A stretch of DNA of 64,000 nucleotides from UBA4416 sp048498515 (lineage in GTDB: Bacteria > Bacteroidota > Bacteroidia > B-17B0 > Aurantibacillaceae). The notes under the pieces are model-generated. The model searched no databases. It was not told the origin of the DNA and worked only from the letters and a program-made list of their open reading frames with translations. Of this stretch, positions 15,223 to 22,631 are shown one piece after another (position 1 is the first letter of the stretch; every line of letters starts with the position of its first letter). The translations under genes and the position numbers were made by a program. The DNA lies in assembly GCA_048498515.1 (NCBI GenBank), contig JBEHXV010000012.1, positions 70,875-134,874 of the forward strand, in the 5' to 3' direction.

Positions 15223-16647
15223 ATGATAAGCGATTTAAACGTATTGATTATTGACGATGATGAAGATGATTTTTTCATTACTTCGCAGTATTTAAAAGAT
15301 ATTACTGAATTTAATGTCACCTGCAACTGGTGCTTTAACAGCGATGAGGCTTTGCAGCAGCTAAAGGACAATCATTACGACGCTTATTTTATTGATTACC
15401 GCCTGGGCGCCCGCACGGGTTTAGAGATCTTAAAAGAAGCGGTAGATGAAAGCTGCACAAAACCTGTGATACTGCTTACCGGTAAAGGTAATGCGCAAAT
15501 TGACCGCCTGGCGGTAGAGCATGGCGCTTATGATTACCTCATAAAAGGCGACCTCACCTCTGAAGTACTGGAAAGAAGTTTACGATACGCTGTAGAAAGG
15601 TATAAGAGTTTTAAGCTGATTAATGATAACGAAAAAAAATACAGGCTTTTGTTTGAGAATGCCGTAAGCTTTATTTTTACCTGCGATCCTACTTTGCGTT
15701 TTAATGAATGCAACCCGGCAAGCTTTTATTTACTGGGTTACACACCCGAAGAGTTAAAGAATAAGTCGTTGCTGGATTTTATTGCACAAAAAAACCAGCA
15801 GCATATCAGAATGCTGATAAGCGAAAAAAAGAACATCGAAAATTTAGCGGTTGACCTGATTACCAAAACAGGAGAGATTGTTATCGGAAATTTATCGCTG
15901 AGTTATTTTGAGATCCCCAACCAACAGTCTTACTGGCAGGGGATCATTTTTGACGAGACTCTTCGTAAGCAAAGCGAACAGGCCAGGCTTCAGAGAGAAA
16001 AGCTCGACGCCACCTACAGGCTTGTGCGAACGCTTGCCCACGAAATAAGGAACCCACTTACCAACATTGGCTTGTCGGTGGAAGGTATAGAAGAAAAGAA
16101 CATTGAAGAGCAAAAAATTTTCATTGATATCATACGGAGGTCCTCTACCAGGATCAATTCCATTATCAGCGAATTATTGCAATCCTCAAAAGCGGTTGAG
16201 CTGAACCTTGAGCTCATGGATATTATTGAAGTGGTAAAAGACGCTATTGAAATAGCAAGCGACAGGATCAGGCTTAAAAACATTCAGCTCGAAACGGAGT
16301 TTCCTGACTACGCGATCATTAAAAAAATAGATATCGAAAAGATCAAGATCTGTATCCTTAACCTCATTATTAATGCGGTTGAGGCTATGGAACCAAATAC
16401 AGGAAAGTTATATGTGAAAGTTTCCCAGACCCTCGACTCTACAAAAATAATTGTAAAAGATACGGGTTCGGGAATTACAGAAGAAAACCTGACCAAATTA
16501 TTCGAGCCTTATTTTACTACCAAAAAAACAGGCATGGGCCTTGGCCTCGCGTCCACTTTAAACATCCTTAAATCGCACAAGGCTGATGTGAAAGTTGAGT
16601 CGAAGGAAAATGTGGGCACAACGTTTACCATCATTTTTCCTAACTAA
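15223..16647 (+). CDS. Receiver-PAS-histidine kinase
   Basis: 474 residues, soluble. A receiver (1-125, Asp58 in FIDYRLGARTG), PAS (about 135-250), then HisKA and ATPase with AHEIRNPLTN (His273), NLIINAVEAME, DTGSGI and GMGLGLAST. The H-box is of the NtrB-like type, unlike the two LQEP kinases beside it. With a receiver in front of a kinase it can act as a relay: phosphorylated by another kinase and altering phosphorylation of NtrC. The start codon directly follows the previous stop. It is the last gene of the operon; a new promoter element follows at 16705. Confidence 0.93.
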   Translation: MISDLNVLIIDDDEDDFFITSQYLKDITEFNVTCNWCFNSDEALQQLKDNHYDAYFIDYRLGARTGLEILKEAVDESCTKPVILLTGKGNAQIDRLAVEHGAYDYLIKGDLTSEVLERSLRYAVERYKSFKLINDNEKKYRLLFENAVSFIFTCDPTLRFNECNPASFYLLGYTPEELKNKSLLDFIAQKNQQHIRMLISEKKNIENLAVDLITKTGEIVIGNLSLSYFEIPNQQSYWQGIIFDETLRKQSEQARLQREKLDATYRLVRTLAHEIRNPLTNIGLSVEGIEEKNIEEQKIFIDIIRRSSTRINSIISELLQSSKAVELNLELMDIIEVVKDAIEIASDRIRLKNIQLETEFPDYAIIKKIDIEKIKICILNLIINAVEAMEPNTGKLYVKVSQTLDSTKIIVKDTGSGITEENLTKLFEPYFTTKKTGMGLGLASTLNILKSHKADVKVESKENVGTTFTIIFPN

Positions 16648-16704
16648 GCGGGGATATCCTTCCTCAGTTTCTACATTATAGCAACCTATTTGCAGGGCTA
16701 TAGC

Positions 16705-16720
16705 TGGTATGGTTATTTAA
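16705..16720 (+). promoter_or_regulatory. TGG-type promoter element 11
   Basis: TGGTATGGTTATTTAA, 43 nt before the small-protein gene at 16748. Three small genes follow without a terminator until 17904. Confidence 0.45.
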
Positions 16721-16747
16721 AAATTTAAATAACCAATACTCTAAACA

Positions 16748-16918
16748 ATGAAAACGCCTGCAAAAAAATCAGAGATCACCTCTACCCCTAAAAAGGGGCC
16801 GCAAAAAATGCAAACAGATCATGACTCTACCACCAACGATCCCACTCAACCGGATACTGAAACTTCGCATAAAAAAACACACAAAATTGGAGAATCCATC
16901 AAACCAGGTAAAAAATAA
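16748..16918 (+). CDS. Small hydrophilic Lys/Thr-rich protein, unknown function
   Basis: 56 residues: MKTPAKKSEITSTPKKG at the start, an acidic/polar middle (DHDSTTNDPTQPDTE) and a basic end (IKPGKK). No signal peptide or membrane segment is seen, and the composition suggests a disordered protein. Support comes from position: a TGG-type element 43 nt upstream and an immediate 12-nt gap to a secreted small protein. No family is recognised. Confidence 0.6.
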   Translation: MKTPAKKSEITSTPKKGPQKMQTDHDSTTNDPTQPDTETSHKKTHKIGESIKPGKK

Positions 16919-16930
16919 AAAATTACAATT

Positions 16931-17374
16931 ATGAAAAAGACAATTTTAACAGCAGTTGCATTAAGCGTAGTATTATTAACAGGTGCTTCCTGTTCCGAAT
17001 CGAAAAAAGAAGAAGTTGAAAATAACATTGAACAAGCTCAGGCAGATATAAACAACAAGGCAGAAGATATTGGTGATGAATGGACCCGCGAGCGTGATGA
17101 ATTTAAAGAAGAGGTGAGAGCACGAATTGAAAAGAACAAACAGGATATTGCCGAATTAAAAGCGGAGGCCAAAGCCAAAAAAGAAAAAACCAGGAAGGAA
17201 TACGATGAAGAGGTTGACAGGCTCGAAAAGAAAAACGAGGAGTTAAGGGCTAAACTTGACAACGATAAATCTGAAGCCAAAGAAAACTGGCAGGCATTTA
17301 AAGAAGAATTTAATCATGATATGGATGAATTAGGCACTGCAATTGGTGATCTTTTTAAAAACAACAAGAAATAA
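16931..17374 (+). CDS. Coiled-coil envelope protein, probable lipoprotein
   Basis: 147 residues. A leader (about 1-20) ends in TGASC, a weak lipobox with predicted Cys21. The rest is one long charged helix with heptads (EELRAKLDNDKSEAKENW) rich in Glu and Lys, with no Pro. This layout fits small stress-induced periplasmic coiled-coil proteins. It lies between the 56-residue gene (12-nt gap) and the DUF2383 gene, whose own start follows by 29 nt. Confidence 0.7.
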   Translation: MKKTILTAVALSVVLLTGASCSESKKEEVENNIEQAQADINNKAEDIGDEWTRERDEFKEEVRARIEKNKQDIAELKAEAKAKKEKTRKEYDEEVDRLEKKNEELRAKLDNDKSEAKENWQAFKEEFNHDMDELGTAIGDLFKNNKK

Positions 17375-17403
17375 TGATAATTAACTATTTAAAATATACC
17401 CCA

Positions 17404-17886
17404 ATGGATATGACAGAGCAAAACAAGGAACTTGTTTCAACACTGAACGACCTTGTAAAAATAAACAACGACCGCATTGAAGGATATAAGAAAGCGTCGG
17501 AAGAGGCCAAAGGAAATCCCAGTCTTAAAATAATGTTTCATGAAAAAGCAACCGACAGCCAAAAATTTGTATCGGCATTAAACGCTCACATTTATAAAAT
17601 AGGCGGCGAGCCCGCAAAAGATACCACTATTGCCGGGAAGGTTTTTCGCAGCTGGATGGATGTAAAGAATACATTTAAGCCTTCCGACAAAACTACTATT
17701 TTAGACAGCTGTGAGTTTGGCGAGGATGCTGCCCTGAAAGCTTATGATATGGTATTGAAATCGGATGCTGAGCTGGATGCGGAATTAAGAAAAACCATCA
17801 TTTCGCAACAGGAATCCATTAAAGCGTCGCACGACCGTATTAAATTACAGCGCGATCTTAGCGCAAACCTTGACGAGGCGTCCTAA
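17404..17886 (+). CDS. PA2169/DUF2383 family four-helix-bundle protein
   Basis: 160 residues from Met at 17404; an upstream ATG overlapping the previous stop would add ten poorly matching residues. The sequence is all-helical with ELVSTLNDLVKINNDRIEGY at the start, the family's D-x-x-E-G-Y/F pattern, GGEPA in the middle and a closing CEFGEDAALKAYD helix. DUF2383 proteins have a ferritin-like bundle; no metal role is shown. As last gene of the 16748-17886 unit it fits the stress-type set here. Confidence 0.85.
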   Translation: MDMTEQNKELVSTLNDLVKINNDRIEGYKKASEEAKGNPSLKIMFHEKATDSQKFVSALNAHIYKIGGEPAKDTTIAGKVFRSWMDVKNTFKPSDKTTILDSCEFGEDAALKAYDMVLKSDAELDAELRKTIISQQESIKASHDRIKLQRDLSANLDEAS

Positions 17887-17903
17887 GCATAAAAATCAAC
17901 TTT

Positions 17904-17936
17904 AAAAAAAGCGGACTGTAAATAGCCCGCTTTTTT
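17904..17936. terminator. Bidirectional terminator
   Basis: AAAAAAAGCGG and CCGCTTTTTT (to 17936) with an internal CT/AG pair; it lies between the DUF2383 gene and the convergent OmpA-family gene, whose stop overlaps it. Confidence 0.75.
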
Positions 17937-20900
17937 ATTTATAAGTAACCTTAAATTCAGTACGCCGGTTTAGTGCATGCTCTTCGTCTGTACAATCACT
18001 ATCGTTCACGCATTTATTAATCAGTTTCTTCTCGCCATAGCCCACAGCTTTAAGCCTTGATCTGTCAATTCCTTGTGAAACGATATAATCAACGGCGAAC
18101 TTAGCACGGCGGTTCGACAACTTTAAATTATAATCGTCATTTGCCCTTGAATCGGTATGCGAGCTCAATTCCATCATCAGGTTAGAATTGTTCTTTAGTA
18201 CATTGATAGCCTTATCCAGGGCCTGCTGTCCGGCAAGGTCAAGTTTAAAATCGTTCACATGATAGAATATCCGTTCAACAATAATAACCGACTCGCTTGC
18301 CGATTTCATTTCAATTACTTCCAACCATGGGTCATCCACAGTATAATCTGCCATCATCACTTTATCAACCTCTAACAAAGTATAGTCAAAAGTTCCCGAG
18401 CTGTTCTTTTTCAATTCCTTAAACACTTTCTTTTTGCTGTCGGAAATAAACAGGACGGAATCCGCCGGATTTTTTGTTGTAATTTCAATCCGGTTGGCAG
18501 CTGTGCTCTTTGCATTCCTGAATATATACCGGCCTGTACTGTCGGTTGTGGCAACCTGGCTCTTGTTTCCTTTAGCGTCATATAATATAACACTTGCATC
18601 GGCCAGTGGTTTCCTGTTGCTGTTATACACATAACCACTCAGTTTCATGACCAACTCGTTATCGCTTGTTTCCATATCAGACAAAATGTTTTTTTCGGCC
18701 GATAAGATCCTGTACTCAAACCGGTCTTTTCCGGCATAAAACACTTTGGCTATTTTCCCATTCTTTTCCGTCAGGATCACTTTTGTACCAATAGGTAAAT
18801 TCATATCGGCCTCATTTATGTTTACTGAATAATTCTGCCCTTCGGCCACATTCCTGAACGAAAAACAACCAAATTCATTGGTTATGATACTGTCTATCAC
18901 TATCCCTTTTGAATTAAGCAAATAGATCCGGACGTTTTTTACAGGATTTTCGCCACGCGGGCCAAACCTTAAATTTCCTGCCAGTAAGAGCTGATCGTCA
19001 ACGGCCAGTTCCTGAAGACTAAGGGAATCGAGGGGAATATTCTTGAATGCAAAGCGCTTGTTTTTAAAAGGGTAGGATACTTTTACCACGTTCCCTTTTT
19101 TGTCAACCAGGTAATATTCGGGTTTACCAACAAAGTTCAGTGCTCCCTCCTCCACCGAAGCCATGTACTCCTTATCCACATCAAGGTTCTTAAATTTAAA
19201 AGAACCTTTTCCGTTTGTTATTAATGAGTCAATGATCTCGCCTTTACTGTTCATCAGGTATATCTTCTTATACTTCACCGCTTTCAGCTCTAGTTTATCC
19301 TGCCCGTAAGTACAATTATTAAACTCAAAGCTTAGTTCCTCATCTGTTACCAGGTCCGACATAACGCTTTTTTCATGCGACAAGAGCCTGAAAGCAAATG
19401 CCTCTTTGCCAACCACAAAGTTTTTCAATTTTTTTCCGTCCTTATCGGTCATTGTTACCGTGGTTCCATTTGGTAAATGAAGGCTTGAGTCGTTGATGGT
19501 GACAACATAATCCTGATTGGAAGCCAGGTTCTTAAATACAAAATAGCCCAAAGCGTCGGTTACAGTAGTATCAACAATATCGCCAAATGTATTCATAAGC
19601 GAGAGCCTTGCATTTTTTATAAAGGTGGCAGGGTTGCTTCCATGCGATAAAGCTCCTGAAAGACTCAGGTCATCATCGTAGTAAATGTCGGACAGTTTAC
19701 TTTCTTCGAGAGGAAGGTCCTCAAACACAAACTTGTTTTTTTTATAGGAATGAGAGATTCTTACAATTTCTCCCTGTGAGTTGGCCAGGTAAAAACGGGC
19801 CTTGCCTTTAAACTCAATCTCATCAGGGTCTACAGCAGCCATGTAATGCTTGTCGCCATACAAATTCCTGAACTCAAAAAAGCCTTTCTCGTCGGTAAAG
19901 GTCGCGTCAATGATCTTTCCTTTTGTATTCATTAAATAAACCAGGGTCTTTTTCGACGGATCATTGATATTTTCTGTCAACAAAAGTGTCGCAAATACAT
20001 CTATCGGTTTTCCTGTAAAGGTAAAACGGTAAATATCATCCAGGCCCATGCCGCCTTTTCGGTTGGATGAAAAATAACCATGGATGGAATCGGTAAATAC
20101 AATGCCAAAATCATCGCCGGCGCTATTGAGTTCTTCGCCTTCATTTCTTTTCAAACGCCACTTTCCTAAAAATAAGTTGGCGGTATAAATATCGAAACCA
20201 CCAAGTCCTTTGTGCCCGTTAGATGAAAAGAACAGGATCCCATCTTCCCTGATATAAGGAAATTCTTCATCGCCTTCGGTGTTTATCTCAGCCCCAAGAT
20301 TTTCGGGGGTTCCCCACTCTTCTCCATTCTTTTTACACACATAAAGATCTTTCCCTCCTTTTCCACCTGGCATATCGCTGGCAAAAAACAAATACATTCC
20401 ATTCTTCGAAACACTGGCATGTCCTATGGAATAGGCATCGTTATTATATTTAAACGGTTGCGGCTGCGACCAGCCTCCATTTTCTGTTCTATCAAACACA
20501 AAGAGCTTGGCCCTGTTCACAAACTTACTCGACCGCTTGTTTACATACTCTACCCTTGTTAAGTAAAGTTTAGTACGGTCGAAACTAAATGAAACCGGCC
20601 CGTCATGATAGGGACCATTGATTTTTTTGGAGAAGGGAGCGATCTTTTCGGCCTTAAGATTGGTGAGCTCAGCCGAAAAAACATCCACATACGGAAAGCC
20701 ATTCACATCCAACGATTCATTATTAACCAGGTCTTTTAACTGATCTGTTACAAACAACACACCACCCATATAGGGAACCGCACAAAACTCAGCGTTTTTG
20801 GTATTGATGCCTTCCAAAGGCGTGACAGTATATTCGGCTGGTGCTTTTTTTGTTTTAAGCGAATCGTCTGCAGGCCTTAAGGCAAAAGCCCGGAAATGCA

Positions 20901-20943
20901 AGCCAAAAAGCATCAGGTAAATAAAGAGACCGTTCTTTTTCAT
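17935..20943 (-). CDS. OmpA-family protein with PD40 propeller and repeated CnaB-like domains
   Basis: 1002 residues. Signal peptide (about 1-21), PD40/WD40-like beta-propeller (about 40-310, with GHASVSKNGMYLFFASD and LFFSSNGHKGLGGFDIY), five copies of a carboxypeptidase-regulatory-like module starting near 337, 448, 560, 671 and 788, and a C-terminal OmpA domain (about 890-1002). The OmpA part binds peptidoglycan through SHTDSRANDDYNLKLSNRRA. Such proteins are commonly encoded beside PorP/SprF and type B T9SS cargo and are thought to anchor the surface complex to the cell wall. It is the last gene of a four-gene operon, three bases after porP. Confidence 0.92.
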   Translation of the reverse strand: MKKNGLFIYLMLFGLHFRAFALRPADDSLKTKKAPAEYTVTPLEGINTKNAEFCAVPYMGGVLFVTDQLKDLVNNESLDVNGFPYVDVFSAELTNLKAEKIAPFSKKINGPYHDGPVSFSFDRTKLYLTRVEYVNKRSSKFVNRAKLFVFDRTENGGWSQPQPFKYNNDAYSIGHASVSKNGMYLFFASDMPGGKGGKDLYVCKKNGEEWGTPENLGAEINTEGDEEFPYIREDGILFFSSNGHKGLGGFDIYTANLFLGKWRLKRNEGEELNSAGDDFGIVFTDSIHGYFSSNRKGGMGLDDIYRFTFTGKPIDVFATLLLTENINDPSKKTLVYLMNTKGKIIDATFTDEKGFFEFRNLYGDKHYMAAVDPDEIEFKGKARFYLANSQGEIVRISHSYKKNKFVFEDLPLEESKLSDIYYDDDLSLSGALSHGSNPATFIKNARLSLMNTFGDIVDTTVTDALGYFVFKNLASNQDYVVTINDSSLHLPNGTTVTMTDKDGKKLKNFVVGKEAFAFRLLSHEKSVMSDLVTDEELSFEFNNCTYGQDKLELKAVKYKKIYLMNSKGEIIDSLITNGKGSFKFKNLDVDKEYMASVEEGALNFVGKPEYYLVDKKGNVVKVSYPFKNKRFAFKNIPLDSLSLQELAVDDQLLLAGNLRFGPRGENPVKNVRIYLLNSKGIVIDSIITNEFGCFSFRNVAEGQNYSVNINEADMNLPIGTKVILTEKNGKIAKVFYAGKDRFEYRILSAEKNILSDMETSDNELVMKLSGYVYNSNRKPLADASVILYDAKGNKSQVATTDSTGRYIFRNAKSTAANRIEITTKNPADSVLFISDSKKKVFKELKKNSSGTFDYTLLEVDKVMMADYTVDDPWLEVIEMKSASESVIIVERIFYHVNDFKLDLAGQQALDKAINVLKNNSNLMMELSSHTDSRANDDYNLKLSNRRAKFAVDYIVSQGIDRSRLKAVGYGEKKLINKCVNDSDCTDEEHALNRRTEFKVTYK

Positions 20944-20946
20944 ACA

Positions 20947-21873
20947 CTACAAAAACCTTGAGGTCACAATTTTTGATTTACCTGTTCCAAGATCGTAGCT
21001 CAGAATGATCTCATGTGAGCCGCTCGATGATCTTACAATACCTTTTAGTCCATAGTCATAACTATAGCCAATTTTTAACCTGTCGGTTATCATGTATTGC
21101 GTTAATGCTACAAAAGAAAGATTGCTCCGGCACGACACTCCCAGCCAGAGTTTATTTTTAATTAAAAAATTAGCATTCACATCCAGTGAAAGGTTTTTAC
21201 CCATAACAGTCTTTACCATAACCGATGGGCTAAACACAAGGTTTTCGTTAACAGAAAACGCTTTGCCCAGTGTAAGAAAAACATGCCGGTCGAGATTATA
21301 AAAACTTGCGGTTTGGTCCTGTTGGGTAGTTGTAAACAGTTTTGGTGAAGTGAGATGCGTCATGCTCAACCCGACAAAAAATGTACGGGAATAATAATAC
21401 AGGCCGGCGCTCATATCAAATTTCAGGGAGCGGTTGTTTGAGTTGGAATAGATGAGGGGTTCGTTCTGATCGGAAAGGTCGAGCTTTGAAGAATTAAAAT
21501 TATAACTTACCAGGCCGGTCGACAGGCCCATTGATAATTTACCCGGCCCCAGCTTAAGCCTGTAGCAATAATCGGCATAAGCCGAAAACCATTTTTTGGG
21601 GCCTATGGTTTCCTGCACAACATGGGCGCCTAATCCAATTTTTTTTTCTTTTAACGGTCCCGAAACGCTCAGGTTATTGGTTTGCGGCGAGCCATTCACA
21701 TTTACCCATTCCTTGCGGAACAGGCCTGTGACATTCAGCACATCCTTACTGCCGGCATAAGCAGGATTAATAATAACCTGGTTAAACATGTATTGGCTGT
21801 ACTGCGGGTCCTGCTGCGCAAATGAAATGCCGGCTCTTAAAAGAAAAAATATGTAGAGGATCGTTTTTTTCAT
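20947..21873 (-). CDS. Type IX secretion membrane protein PorP/SprF family
   Basis: 308 residues with signal peptide (about 1-19) and the family signature directly after it: QDPQYSQYMFNQVIINPAYA, then GSPQTNNLSVSGPL and GLGAHVVQETIGP. The barrel strands continue to the C-terminal RFL. PorP/SprF-like proteins are outer-membrane barrels needed to display type B cargo, and the neighbour at 21873-22625 is such a cargo. The start is ATG at 21873, overlapping the upstream stop (TAATG); the longer ORF start is inside the upstream gene. Confidence 0.95.
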   Translation of the reverse strand: MKKTILYIFFLLRAGISFAQQDPQYSQYMFNQVIINPAYAGSKDVLNVTGLFRKEWVNVNGSPQTNNLSVSGPLKEKKIGLGAHVVQETIGPKKWFSAYADYCYRLKLGPGKLSMGLSTGLVSYNFNSSKLDLSDQNEPLIYSNSNNRSLKFDMSAGLYYYSRTFFVGLSMTHLTSPKLFTTTQQDQTASFYNLDRHVFLTLGKAFSVNENLVFSPSVMVKTVMGKNLSLDVNANFLIKNKLWLGVSCRSNLSFVALTQYMITDRLKIGYSYDYGLKGIVRSSSGSHEIILSYDLGTGKSKIVTSRFL

Positions 21874-22625
21874 TAGCGCATCAATTCTACCCAACCTGTT
21901 GTTTTATTTCCGTCGATGACCACCGTAAAAAAATAAGTGCCCGATGGCAGCACATTGCCCCTGACATCTTCGCCTTTCCATACAACTGTGGAGTTATCAT
22001 AACCATTTCCTTCCCACACCAATCCTCCCCAGCGGTTGTATATGGCTACATTATTATTGGTATAATCTTCAATATGTTCAATGTGAAAAAAATCATTGTG
22101 TCCATCGTTGTTTGCCGAGATACCATTATGAATAACAATGGTACAGGTTCCCTCACCGGCATACACCTGCAACGAACTGCTTCTTAAATTTCCCTTTGCG
22201 TCTTTTACGGAGTAGCTGTAACTACCCACCGCAAGGTTCAGCAAATACGAATTCGTATCAGGAATTAAAGTCCCATTCTTATACCACCTGTAACTAAAAG
22301 GAGCATTGGCGCCATTGGCATTCAGTACAATTGACGCGTCGTTAGAGCTATGACAGGTCATGGCAGTAGTATAAGTAGCTATTTGCAAAGCACCAAAGCC
22401 AACAACATCTGGTTGTAAAAATCCTTGTGTTAATCGTGTTCCTGATGATTCGTTCTTTATATCGTCGTAAACAGGTTCTCCGATATTATAATAAATGGAA
22501 ACTTGTCCTGTTGGAGAAGCAATGGTTGCATTTCCTCCATCAGTATTAAAAACAGAGGGAGACAGTGATTGTGAGAACAAACACCCGCTAAAAGCAATGG
22601 CCAGTATAAACTGTAAATACCTCAT
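21873..22625 (-). CDS. T9SS type B cargo protein (gliding-motility-associated C-terminal domain)
   Basis: 250 residues. Signal peptide (about 1-18), an N-terminal stranded region, one Ig-like SprB-type repeat (about 80-155, with SSNDASIVLNANGANAPFSY) and a C-terminal type B sorting domain (about 163-250: ISANNDGHNDFFHIEHIED, YNRWGGLVWEG, LPSGTYFFTVV). It would cross the outer membrane by T9SS and be held at the surface, most likely by the PorP/SprF protein encoded next. It is six bases after the adhesin-like gene and overlaps porP by one base. Confidence 0.92.
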   Translation of the reverse strand: MRYLQFILAIAFSGCLFSQSLSPSVFNTDGGNATIASPTGQVSIYYNIGEPVYDDIKNESSGTRLTQGFLQPDVVGFGALQIATYTTAMTCHSSNDASIVLNANGANAPFSYRWYKNGTLIPDTNSYLLNLAVGSYSYSVKDAKGNLRSSSLQVYAGEGTCTIVIHNGISANNDGHNDFFHIEHIEDYTNNNVAIYNRWGGLVWEGNGYDNSTVVWKGEDVRGNVLPSGTYFFTVVIDGNKTTGWVELMR

Positions 22626-22631
22626 TCTTTT

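Noticed and set aside
3451..16720. Calling the TGG-type elements classical sigma-54 promoters
   Set aside because: The nearly invariant -12 GC is missing in all eleven copies, so the name is not justified without experiments.
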